Assembly: GCA_900770265.1 (NCBI GenBank)
Contig: CAAGJR010000144.1
Coordinates: 1 to 6,646 of the forward strand
Direction: 5' to 3'
Source of the DNA: an uncultured Acidaminococcus sp.
GTDB lineage: Bacteria > Bacillota > Negativicutes > Acidaminococcales > Acidaminococcaceae
DNA: 6,646 nucleotides
This document shows, piece after piece, positions 1 through 4,136 of this stretch. Position 1 is the first letter of the stretch. Every line of letters begins with the position of its first letter. The translations under genes were made by a program, and so were the position numbers. The notes under the pieces are model-generated. The model did not search any database. It was not told the DNA's origin and was given only the letters and a program-made list of their open reading frames with translations.

Positions 1-62
1 AAAGTCCCCTGTAGTCTTAATACGTTCATATCATACAGACAAACACGCTGCTTTTTGCATTT

Positions 63-85
63 TTTGTTCTTACATTATGAACAAA
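63..85. promoter_or_regulatory. Inverted repeat TTTGTTC-N9-GAACAAA, possible operator
   Basis: Two perfect 7-base arms are separated by nine AT-rich bases that include CATTAT, a weak -10-like string. The size and symmetry resemble a site for a dimeric repressor, but no clear -35 and no downstream gene support a promoter. The function is unproven. Confidence 0.25.
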
Positions 86-110
86 TTTCTCGATCATGGG
101 GGTTTTTCAG

Positions 111-140
111 TGGCGTCCCAGTCGGTGCGCCCCTACGAAT
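111..140. repeat. Degenerate copy of the GTAGGGG hairpin repeat
   Basis: The right half (GGTGCGCCCCTACGAAT) matches the right half of the hairpins at 3732-3758 and the CCCCTACGAATG end at 1869-1880. The left arm has decayed to GGCGTCCC, so only about four outer base pairs remain. Confidence 0.5.
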
Positions 141-169
141 GCCGAGATTCATTGCTCGGTTTGTTTTCG

Positions 170-196
170 TAGGGGCGGATCGGTGATCCGCCCGCC
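170..196. repeat. Hairpin repeat, arms GGGCGGATC/GATCCGCCC
   Basis: GTAGG leads into perfect 9-base arms (173-181 and 185-193) around a three-base loop (GGT), then GCC. It is the same variant as the copy at 1451-1478 and belongs to the window-wide family with conserved GTAGGGG border and variable arms. Confidence 0.8.
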
Positions 197-214
197 TGCA
201 GGAACGAACGTGAT

Positions 215-234
215 ACGTCGGCCAATCGATTGAA
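215..234 (+). repeat. 20-base block, copy 1
   Basis: ACGTCGGCCAATCGATTGAA is identical to 851-870. In both places it sits between a GTAGGGG hairpin and a heptamer tract, so it looks like part of a larger composite repeat. Confidence 0.75.
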
Positions 235-263
235 AACATAACCCCCGATCCCACGCCGAACAG

Positions 264-291
264 CTAACCACTAAGCACCAGCCACTAACCA
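264..291 (+). repeat. Heptamer tandem repeat tract 1
   Basis: Four 7-base units are visible in phase: CTAACCA, CTAAGCA, CCAGCCA, CTAACCA. Three other tracts of the same unit occur at 900-924, 3068-3095 and 4137-4171, all in the same orientation on this strand. Confidence 0.8.
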
Positions 292-293
292 CT

Positions 294-313
294 GATTTGC
301 CCAAGGGCAAATC
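294..313. repeat. Perfect palindrome GATTTGCCC-AA-GGGCAAATC
   Basis: Nine-base arms match perfectly around a two-base centre. It lies eight bases before the -35 of the candidate antitoxin RNA promoter. No T-run follows, so it is not an obvious terminator. A related TGCCC-gca-GGGCA hairpin lies at 2863-2875. It could be a binding site or repeat debris. Confidence 0.45.
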
Positions 314-321
314 TCACCCCC

Positions 322-350
322 TAGTCACGAACCACCAAACATGTTATAAT
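322..350 (+). promoter_or_regulatory. Promoter of candidate antitoxin RNA
   Basis: TAGTCA (322-327, four of six matches to the -35 consensus) and a perfect TATAAT (345-350) are separated by 17 bases. The -10 is preceded by TGT, an extended -10. The permease promoter at 5680-5709 has the same TAGTCA and TGTTATAAT strings. Expected RNA start is near 356-358. Confidence 0.6.
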
Positions 351-356
351 AATAAA

Positions 357-446
357 AACGGTGTTGTCCGGCAACGGTCAGCCCCAGTAGATTTCAGTTA
401 AAGATTAACCGCAATCCTTGGGCGAGGGGCGGTTAATCTTTTTTTA
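357..446 (+). ncRNA. Candidate antisense antitoxin RNA of a type I toxin-antitoxin pair
   Basis: A promoter at 322-350 and an intrinsic terminator at 400-445 bound a plus-strand RNA of about 90 bases that contains no useful reading frame. Its 3' part (about 400-446) is the exact complement of the last codons, stop codon and 3' end of the minus-strand hydrophobic peptide gene. Convergent RNAs overlapping at a shared terminator are the layout known for type I modules of the fst/par and txpA/ratA kinds. The 5' end carries GGTGTTGTC (360-368), and the peptide mRNA has the same nine bases near its own 5' end. That makes these 5' segments alike rather than complementary, which differs from the par locus of pAD1. 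The RNA ends and antitoxin action are inferred. Confidence 0.5.
400..445. terminator. Bidirectional intrinsic terminator shared by toxin and antitoxin RNAs
   Basis: A perfect 13-bp stem (400-412 with 429-441, arm AAAGATTAACCGC) has a 16-base loop with further pairing (CCTT/GAGG). On the plus strand it runs into seven Ts (439-445), a strong signal. On the minus strand it ends in only TTTAA, so it is weaker there. The minus-strand stop codon of the peptide gene (435-433) lies inside the stem. Confidence 0.8.
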
Positions 447-498
447 TCAGAAGGACCAGAACAATCAACAGCAGCAAGGTGATATTGAATTCGTCCAT
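433..498 (-). CDS. Candidate small hydrophobic toxin peptide (type I TA, 21 aa)
   Basis: The minus strand encodes a 21-residue peptide: MDEFNIT, then the uninterrupted hydrophobic run LLLLIVLVLLI (residues 8-18), then KKD. One short membrane helix with an acidic N-terminus and lysines at the C-terminus is the build of type I toxins such as Ibs (about 19 aa) and, more loosely, Fst and TxpA. These insert in the membrane and depolarise it when overproduced. GGTGAGG lies three bases before the ATG, a usable but tight ribosome site; an in-frame GTG at 507-505 is an alternative start. A promoter 60-90 bases upstream and the convergent RNA over the 3' end support a real gene. No sequence-level family match is claimed. 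It could be a chance ORF, but the promoter, antisense RNA and terminator together make that less likely. Confidence 0.55.
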   Translation of the reverse strand: MDEFNITLLLLIVLVLLIKKD

Positions 499-560
499 GG
501 GCCTCACCCCATTCCTGGGATAAGATTTGACCGCCTGCCGTGCAGACAACACCTTCGGGC

Positions 561-590
561 AGTATAACATATTGGCATATCAAATGACAA
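561..590 (-). promoter_or_regulatory. Promoter of candidate toxin mRNA
   Basis: On the minus strand TTGTCA (590-585, five of six to consensus) and TATACT (566-561) are 18 bases apart, and the -10 has an upstream TGT (extended). The expected start near 554 gives a leader of about 56 bases that begins with the shared GGTGTTGTC string (553-545). It is a better -35 than that of the opposing RNA promoter. Confidence 0.65.
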
Positions 591-625
591 TATGTTAACT
601 GAAAAATATGAATTATAATTGGATG

Positions 626-659
626 AAGCCCGTAGGATGACCGGGAACGGGCTTCCCTA
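626..659. repeat. Hairpin repeat variant, arms AAGCCCG/CGGGCTT
   Basis: Seven-base arms (626-632, 648-654) enclose a 15-base loop, and CCCTAC follows. Read on the minus strand it starts GTAGGG like the other family members, with a different arm sequence and a longer loop. Confidence 0.55.
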
Positions 660-753
660 CGGAAAAATTGTCATACGTTATAGTTCATACGTCATACGCT
701 GGTTGTGATGATCGTACAATTGATCATCCATCGAACAATCCATCGCGGTATCC

Positions 754-830
754 GTAGGGGCGTGCCAACGGCGCGCCCGCCCCCGAAACGTATGGTACAA
801 CCGTAACGGATACCAAGTACGACCGTAACG
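754..830 (+). repeat. Composite hairpin repeat with ACCGTAACG tail
   Basis: GTAGGGG leads into arms GGGCGTGCC (758-766) and GGCGCGCCC (770-778), which pair with one G-T wobble. CCCCCGAAACG and two ACCGTAACG strings (799-807 and 822-830) follow. The same tail occurs at 2942-2950 and 4018-4026, and inverted at 1785-1836 and 2718-2760. Confidence 0.7.
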
Positions 831-850
831 CCCTCACGGTGAATCGAGTT

Positions 851-870
851 ACGTCGGCCAATCGATTGAA
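851..870 (+). repeat. 20-base block, copy 2
   Basis: Identical to 215-234 and again followed within about 50 bases by a heptamer tract. Confidence 0.75.
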
Positions 871-899
871 TGCTGAACCTCCGATTTCCCGCCGCCCAT

Positions 900-924
900 C
901 TAACCACTAATCACTAATCACTAG
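900..924 (+). repeat. Heptamer tandem repeat tract 2
   Basis: CTAACCA, CTAATCA, CTAATCA and a partial CTAG are in phase. The tract ends about 30 bases before the promoter of the gene at 991. Confidence 0.8.
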
Positions 925-953
925 ATTCTGTCCCCTAAAATTCCCATATATTT

Positions 954-962
954 TGCTATACT
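954..962 (+). promoter_or_regulatory. Extended -10 promoter for the gene at 991
   Basis: TGC-TATACT (954-962) is an extended -10. The -35 position (about 934-939) is poor, as is common with extended -10 promoters. The leader would be about 22 bases and contains GGGAGG at 980-985. Confidence 0.5.
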
Positions 963-990
963 GGTTATAGAAACAAAAAGGGAGGTAACG

Positions 991-1434
991 ATGATGAGCT
1001 TACTCGTTGATGCAGGCGTGGATTTTAGACAGGTGGAACTGGCGAACTATGGCTATGTGAATTTTGCCCAGGGACCTGACCTGATGGAATTCCGGATGGA
1101 ACCGGAAGCCGCCAAACCGTTTATGGACCGGATCAACAAAGTAAAGGACGTCCTGGAAAAGGCCTGGAAGGAACTGAAACCGGAGGAAGGGGTAGAACAG
1201 GCCATTTATCGGGATGACGATGAGGACAACCCGGGTACGGTAACGTTCACGGCCCTGTTCGACGGACCAGTGTTCATGGACGGGGAGTATCTGGAGGAAG
1301 AAAAGGCTCTGGCCAAAGTGGACGAACTGGAAGCAGGGCAGAAAATCAAGGTGCATTGTGATCTGGTGGCAGAATGGGATGCAGAACTGGTACTGGTGGA
1401 GCTGCATCTGACGGGGCTGGAGGTTGTGAAGTAA
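991..1434 (+). CDS. Unrecognised acidic cytoplasmic protein, 147 aa
   Basis: I do not recognise the family. The protein is strongly acidic (for example DDDEDN at 75-80 and LEEE at 101-104), has no signal peptide or membrane segment, and has one cysteine (C123). Residues 39-65 look helical (PEAAKPFMDRINKVKDVLEKAWKEL, split here as a PEAA start and a KVKDVLEKAW core). The segment 82-147 alternates hydrophobic and charged residues like a beta-rich domain (TVTFTALF, KIKVHCDLV, AELVLVELHL). A GGGAGG ribosome site ends five bases before ATG 991 and eight before a second ATG at 994; either could be the start. It has its own extended -10 promoter and stands alone, with repeat islands on both sides and no terminator seen. 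Codon choice resembles the neighbouring genes. The gene call is solid; the function is unknown. Confidence 0.85.
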   Translation: MMSLLVDAGVDFRQVELANYGYVNFAQGPDLMEFRMEPEAAKPFMDRINKVKDVLEKAWKELKPEEGVEQAIYRDDDEDNPGTVTFTALFDGPVFMDGEYLEEEKALAKVDELEAGQKIKVHCDLVAEWDAELVLVELHLTGLEVVK

Positions 1435-1450
1435 GGAGTCAGTGGAAACT

Positions 1451-1478
1451 GTAGGGGCGGATCGGTGATCCGCCCGCG
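1451..1478. repeat. Hairpin repeat, arms GGGCGGATC/GATCCGCCC
   Basis: GTAGGGG border, perfect 9-base arms (1455-1463, 1467-1475) and GGT loop, the same variant as 170-196. It lies 20 bases after the stop of the 991 gene, so it may mark or stabilise the mRNA 3' end. No T-run follows. Confidence 0.8.
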
Positions 1479-1557
1479 TCAGGCCCGCTGGGCGACCTGG
1501 GTCCGGACGTCCCTTACGGGCCGTCCCTACGCAGATAACGTGCGGTGCGACGATTTC

Positions 1558-1584
1558 CGTAGGGTCTACCCGTAAGGGGAGACC
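1558..1584. repeat. Hairpin repeat variant, arms GGTCT/AGACC
   Basis: GTAGGG leads into GGTCT-a-CCC-gtaa-GGG-g-AGACC, a two-part stem with single bulges. The border matches the family but the arms differ. Just upstream, GTCCCTACG (1524-1532) looks like another decayed border. Confidence 0.45.
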
Positions 1585-1610
1585 GTTCCCAGGTACGAGA
1601 AGAACAAAAC

Positions 1611-1757
1611 TTGTGGGTTCGGCCTGGCGGCCTCAAACCCCTCCACCAACCTTCCGGCTGGTCCCCCAGCTACGGCATAAGCGACTCGCACCACGCTAAA
1701 GCGCGGGCTCCCTGCTTATCCCCCGATGGGGGCGGACTGCTTGTAGTCGGATGGTTT
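1611..1757. repeat. Highly structured 150-base element, possible RNA or MITE-like repeat
   Basis: Several stems can be drawn in a row: GGGTT/AACCC (1615-1640), ACCAACC/GGCTGGT with one mismatch (1645-1662), ATAAGC/GCTTAT (1677-1682 with 1714-1719) enclosing CGCT-aa-AGCG (1694-1703), CCCCC-gat-GGGGG (1720-1732), and GACT/AGTC (1735-1748). Nested stems of this density are more than random sequence usually shows. No promoter or terminator is evident, so an independent RNA gene is only one option; a palindromic mobile repeat is the other. Confidence 0.4.
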
Positions 1758-1784
1758 CGTTTCGTGAGAAAGGTACATGTAATA

Positions 1785-1876
1785 CGTTACGGTCGGACTC
1801 TCACGGCGTTACGGTCGCAGATTCCGTTTCGGGGGCGGGCTTACCGCCGGCCTGCGGCCTCTGGTAAGCCCCTACG
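1785..1876 (-). repeat. Composite hairpin repeat, inverted copy with long loop
   Basis: Read on the minus strand it has the GTAGGGG border, arms GGGCTTACC/GGTAAGCCC (plus-strand 1837-1845 and 1863-1871), a 17-base loop with an inner GCCG/CGGC stem, then the CCCCCGAAACG and ACCGTAACG tail. The order matches 754-830 and 2883-2987 in opposite orientation. Confidence 0.7.
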
Positions 1877-1935
1877 AATGCTGAGATATGTTATCATACG
1901 ATTGAATTGCGACCGAATGATGATATCCTGTCGTC

Positions 1936-1965
1936 GTAGGGGCGGGTCGGCTTGACCCGCCCGCC
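1936..1965. repeat. Hairpin repeat, arms GGGCGGGTC/GACCCGCCC
   Basis: GTAGG border, perfect 9-base arms (1940-1948, 1954-1962) and five-base loop. It ends about 20 bases before the ribosome site of the gene at 1998, so if transcribed it lies in that gene's leader. Confidence 0.8.
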
Positions 1966-1997
1966 TGCTTGCCAACCAAAAATGAAAGGAGCACCCT

Positions 1998-2699
1998 ATG
2001 GACCTGAAAAAACTATTCTTACCCTTCTGCCTCGCTTTTTCTTTCTGCCTGCCCTTGGCCCAGGCTTACCTTCCTCCGCAGTTCAGTGCACAGGAAGCCA
2101 TGCAGAAAGCGCGGGTCAGCCTGGCCATGAAAAGCGTAGAAGGTACGTTATATGACTTGTATTTGATCAGCGACGATGAGCAATACCTGGGCGGAAAATA
2201 TTTCTGGGCCAAAGATCCCTATGAATCCAATTACCAGGGGCATTACACGGCGTACCTGGCACCTTCCGGCAGCAATGCTCCTGCGCAGCAGCAGGCTGTG
2301 GATTTTTCCACCCAGCGCCGGAATGGAACCCGGAGTACGCTGGTCATCAGCGGGTACGGCGGCAACCGGAACGGGTTTTACGTGGCCCAGGGAAAAGCGG
2401 GGATGCCGGATATCCTAATCCTGACCCAGCGGATGACGGGCGGGGGCAGTTTCCTGACCACGGCGTATCTCATCAAAGAAGGAAGCCTGCAGCCATTGCG
2501 GTATATGAACCAAAACCGGTATATTACAAAGGGCCACAGCGCCGGTTTCAAGAAACTCCATTATCTGGATGATGGGACGTTTGCCGTGCCCTGGTGGAGC
2601 AATGCCAGACCTGGTGGCGGACGGTTCATTACGGTGTATATGCTGGATGTAAAGGATATGTTGCTGGTCGAGGCGTATCGGATGAATGATGAGGAGTAA
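1998..2699 (+). CDS. Unrecognised secreted protein, 233 aa
   Basis: The N-terminus is a clear Sec signal peptide: MDLKK, a hydrophobic core LFLPFCLAFSFCLPL (6-20), and an AQA|Y cleavage site after residue 23, giving a mature protein of about 210 aa. No lipobox is present; C17 is inside the core. The mature part has many aromatic and glycine residues (QYLGGKYFW at 62-70, VISGYGGNRNGFYV at 116-129, TGGGSFLTTAYL at 147-158) and alternating strands, which suggests a beta-rich extracytoplasmic fold. I see no catalytic motif and no repeat-domain signature. AAAGGAG (1985-1991) lies six bases before the ATG, which settles the start. It stands alone between repeat islands; the terminator at 2988-3018 could end its mRNA after a 290-base tail. 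Proteins of this shape are often called hypothetical exported proteins; no function can be assigned here. Confidence 0.88.
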   Translation: MDLKKLFLPFCLAFSFCLPLAQAYLPPQFSAQEAMQKARVSLAMKSVEGTLYDLYLISDDEQYLGGKYFWAKDPYESNYQGHYTAYLAPSGSNAPAQQQAVDFSTQRRNGTRSTLVISGYGGNRNGFYVAQGKAGMPDILILTQRMTGGGSFLTTAYLIKEGSLQPLRYMNQNRYITKGHSAGFKKLHYLDDGTFAVPWWSNARPGGGRFITVYMLDVKDMLLVEAYRMNDEE

Positions 2700-2717
2700 G
2701 AGGAGAGGCAGGGCAAT

Positions 2718-2787
2718 ACGGTCGGACTCTCACAGCGTTACGGTCGCAGATTCCGTTTCGGGGGCGGGTCGGCGTGACCCGTCCGCC
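2718..2787. repeat. Composite hairpin repeat, arms GGGCGGGTC/GACCCGTCC
   Basis: The tail (ACGGTCGGACTCTCAC, then GTTACGGTCGCAGATTCCG) is almost the same as 1789-1826. The arms (2762-2770, 2776-2784) pair with one G-T wobble, a sign of drift in one arm. Confidence 0.65.
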
Positions 2788-2830
2788 TGCTGTAACAAAT
2801 GAAAAGCAACGTTCCACCTCGACTCACACC

Positions 2831-2875
2831 TGGCAAATGCCGTCAGGCATTTGGCAACCTTTTGCCCGCAGGGCA
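2831..2875. repeat. Two adjacent hairpins
   Basis: TGGCAAATGCC and GGCATTTGGCA (2831-2841, 2846-2856) pair with one mismatch around GTCA. TGCCC-gca-GGGCA follows at 2863-2875. The second resembles the palindrome at 294-313. Their origin is unclear. Confidence 0.5.
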
Positions 2876-2882
2876 GATTTTC

Positions 2883-2987
2883 GTAGGGGCGTGCCAGAGG
2901 CCGGCAGGCCGGCGGCGCGCCCGCCCCCGAACGCCGATGGTGCGACCGTAACGGATACCAAGTACGACAGAACGCAACATTCCATTC
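2883..2987 (+). repeat. Composite hairpin repeat with long loop
   Basis: GTAGGGG border, arms GGGCGTGCC (2887-2895) and GGCGCGCCC (2914-2922) and an 18-base loop with inner stem GCCGG-cagg-CCGGC. CCGCCCCCGAA, GACCGTAACGG and the string ATTCCATTCAA (2979-2989) follow just before a terminator. The copy at 3958-4063 has the same parts in the same order. Confidence 0.7.
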
Positions 2988-3018
2988 AAAAAAAGCCGCC
3001 CCACGCGGGGCGGCTTTT
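2988..3018. terminator. Bidirectional intrinsic terminator between convergent genes
   Basis: GCCGCCCC-acgc-GGGGCGGC (2995-3014) has seven Ts on the minus side and four on the plus side. It can end the nitroreductase mRNA from the right and the secreted-protein mRNA from the left. Confidence 0.85.
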
Positions 3019-3025
3019 CTCCTAA

Positions 3026-3054
3026 GCGGGCGGGTCACGGCGACCCGCCCCTAC
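3026..3054 (-). repeat. Hairpin repeat, arms GGGCGGGTC/GACCCGCCC, inverted
   Basis: The arms (3028-3036, 3042-3050) are perfect, with a five-base loop and CCCCTAC on the right. It is the inverted orientation of 1936-1965. Confidence 0.8.
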
Positions 3055-3067
3055 AAGGTCTGATTTT

Positions 3068-3095
3068 CTAATCACTAATCACTAGCCACTAACCA
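3068..3095 (+). repeat. Heptamer tandem repeat tract 3
   Basis: CTAATCA, CTAATCA, CTAGCCA, CTAACCA are in phase and end ten bases before the stop codon of the nitroreductase gene, that is, in its 3' untranslated region. Confidence 0.8.
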
Positions 3096-3105
3096 CTTCC
3101 ATCCC

Positions 3106-3618
3106 CTACAACTCCGTCACCGTCTGTTCCAGCGGCTTCCGGGCGAAATGGTTGGGCAGGGGCTTGAACCCTTCTGCCTTGTAGCCCAGGTCCAGCAGCA
3201 TGAGGATGGTTTCGTTTTCGGGCAGGCCCAGGGCTTTGGCCATTTTTTCGGGGTCGAAGAAGTTGATCCAGCAGGAGTCCAGGCCGGCATTGGCAGCGGC
3301 CAGCATCATATGGGTGGCCACGATGGCGGCATCCTCCACGCCGGAGTTGTGTTTTTCGCCCGGGTAGGTGAACACGTTGTTGCGGTCGTAGGCCACGACC
3401 AGAACGGTGGGGGCGTGGTACCGGCAGGGGGTCACGCCGTCGATAACGGCAAAGGTCTCGGGCTTCTGGGCCACGTAGATATGCTGCTCCTGCAGGTTCT
3501 TGGCGGTGGGGGCCACACGCCCGGCCTCCAGCACGGCAGCCAGGGCCTCCTGGGGCACGGGTTTGGTGCTGAAGTTTTTACAGGAAAAACGATTTTTGAT
3601 CACATCGGTAAATTCCAT
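3106..3618 (-). CDS. Nitroreductase-family FMN oxidoreductase, 170 aa
   Basis: This matches the nitroreductase family (PF00881): small flavoproteins, usually homodimers, that use NAD(P)H and FMN to reduce nitro-aromatics, quinones or related acceptors in the cytoplasm; the true substrate is rarely known. Family features are the opening helix with MEFTDVIKNRFSCKNF (1-16; R10 and the following residues normally bind FMN phosphate), RVAPTAKNLQEQ (34-45; usual APSAxNxQ flavin segment), GVEDAAIVATHMMLAA (93-108; dimer-core helix), GLDSCWI (112-118) and LGYKAEG (144-150). Cysteine and lysine replace the usual arginine pair in the RRSxRxF motif. Length is typical for the short subgroup. AAGGAGG (3633-3627) lies eight bases before the ATG. 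It is transcribed alone and converges with the secreted-protein gene. I see no clear promoter in the upstream repeat-rich DNA. Confidence 0.9.
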   Translation of the reverse strand: MEFTDVIKNRFSCKNFSTKPVPQEALAAVLEAGRVAPTAKNLQEQHIYVAQKPETFAVIDGVTPCRYHAPTVLVVAYDRNNVFTYPGEKHNSGVEDAAIVATHMMLAAANAGLDSCWINFFDPEKMAKALGLPENETILMLLDLGYKAEGFKPLPNHFARKPLEQTVTEL

Positions 3619-3701
3619 GGTGAATTCCTCCTTTGCTATGTAGGTTCGACGGGGGAGAGAAAAACCCTTTAATTTACAGGAATTGCGGTCGAAGTCTCAC
3701 G

Positions 3702-3830
3702 GCGTTACAATCGAAGAAATCGTTTCGGGGCGGGCGCACCAACGGGTGCGCCCCTACGAATATGGAGTGATTTGTTCCATGAGAAATCCCTTGTCCGATT
3801 TTCACAAACCATATATGACAGTGTTTCCGT
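3702..3830 (+). repeat. 129-bp tandem unit, copy 1
   Basis: It aligns base for base with 3831-3959, without gaps. By eye the first 29 bases differ at 8 positions and the remaining 100 at 5. It contains a perfect hairpin (GGGCGCACC 3732-3740, GGTGCGCCC 3745-3753, CCCCTACG border) and a unique 3' part with TTGTCCG and ATATATGACAG, spaced roughly like a weak -35/-10 pair. Confidence 0.9.
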
Positions 3831-3959
3831 GCGTTACGGTCGAAGTCTCCGTTACGAGGCGGGCGCACCAACGGGTGCGCCCCTACGGATACGGAGTGAT
3901 TTGTTCCATAAGAAATCCATTGTCCGATTTTCACAAACTATATATGACAGTGTTTCCGT
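3831..3959 (+). repeat. 129-bp tandem unit, copy 2
   Basis: It abuts copy 1 exactly and carries the same hairpin at 3861-3882, arms intact. The next copy of the repeat family (GTAGGGG at 3958) starts at its last bases. Confidence 0.9.
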
Positions 3960-4063
3960 AGGGGTTTACCAGAGGCCGCAGGCCGGCGGTAAACCCGCCC
4001 CCGAAATGTATGGTACGACCGTAACGCCCGGAGCGTGCGGCCGTACGCCATTTCCATTCAACA
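3958..4063 (+). repeat. Composite hairpin repeat with long loop
   Basis: GTAGGGG border, arms GGGTTTACC (3962-3970) and GGTAAACCC (3988-3996), a 17-base loop with an inner stem, CCCCCGAAATG, then GACCGTAACG and TTCCATTCAA before a stable hairpin. The layout parallels 2883-2987, but the arm sequence is different and fully paired. Confidence 0.75.
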
Positions 4064-4087
4064 AAATCCGCCCCGAAGGGCGGATTT
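4064..4087. terminator. Stable hairpin, possible weak terminator
   Basis: AAATCCGCCC-cgaa-GGGCGGATTT is a perfect 10-bp stem with a tetraloop. T-runs are short (three on plus, four on minus), so termination would be weak. It takes the place of the strong terminator at 2988-3018 in the parallel cassette and could back up the permease terminator. Confidence 0.5.
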
Positions 4088-4095
4088 GATCTTAT

Positions 4096-4122
4096 GCGGG
4101 CGGTTCACTGAACCGCCCCTAC
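4096..4122 (-). repeat. Hairpin repeat, arms GGGCGGTTC/GAACCGCCC, inverted
   Basis: The arms (4098-4106, 4110-4118) are perfect, with loop ACT and a CCCCTACG border on the right. Its position relative to terminator and heptamers matches 3026-3054. Confidence 0.8.
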
Positions 4123-4136
4123 GGTGTTGTATACCA

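Larger units (their letters stand above)
1..321. other. Intergenic region with repeats, no gene seen
   Basis: No convincing coding sequence lies here. The stretch holds a short palindrome (63-85), a degenerate and an intact copy of the GTAGGGG hairpin repeat, a 20-base block that recurs at 851-870, a heptamer tract and a perfect 9-bp palindrome (294-313). Any gene to the left lies outside the window. Confidence 0.7.
591..953. other. Intergenic repeat region, no gene seen
   Basis: Two hairpin repeats (626-659, 754-830), a repeat of TCATACG strings (671-697), the second copy of the 20-base block and heptamer tract 2 fill this space. Reading frames across it follow the repeats and lack ribosome sites. 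Confidence 0.65.
1435..1997. other. 563-base repeat island between two plus-strand genes
   Basis: It holds hairpins at 1451-1478 and 1561-1584, a structured 150-base element at 1611-1757, an inverted composite repeat (1785-1876) and a further hairpin at 1936-1965. Frames through it (for example a TTG-start frame at 1611-1955) follow the repeats and lack a ribosome site. I see no clear promoter for the gene at 1998. Confidence 0.65.
2700..3105. other. Repeat island between convergent genes
   Basis: It contains an inverted hairpin repeat (2718-2787), two simple hairpins (2831-2875), a composite repeat (2883-2987), a bidirectional terminator (2988-3018), a short hairpin (3026-3054) and heptamer tract 3. 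No credible gene is seen. Confidence 0.7.

Noticed and set aside
398..583. 61-codon minus-strand frame covering the TA locus
   Set aside because: It starts upstream of the predicted mRNA start (in the promoter) and has no ribosome site; the 21-codon frame in another phase fits the signals better.
1611..1955. 114-codon plus-strand frame with TTG start
   Set aside because: It runs through several palindromic repeats, has no ribosome site, and its composition follows the repeats.
2730..3038. Open frames on both strands through the repeat island
   Set aside because: They read through hairpin repeats and a terminator; no start signals.
3148..3672. Plus-strand open frame opposite the nitroreductase gene
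   Set aside because: Gly/His/Val-rich shadow of a real flavoprotein gene, without its own ribosome site or promoter.
3702..3959. CRISPR array
   Set aside because: The two units are abutting 129-bp copies with no unique spacers, and no cas gene is present.
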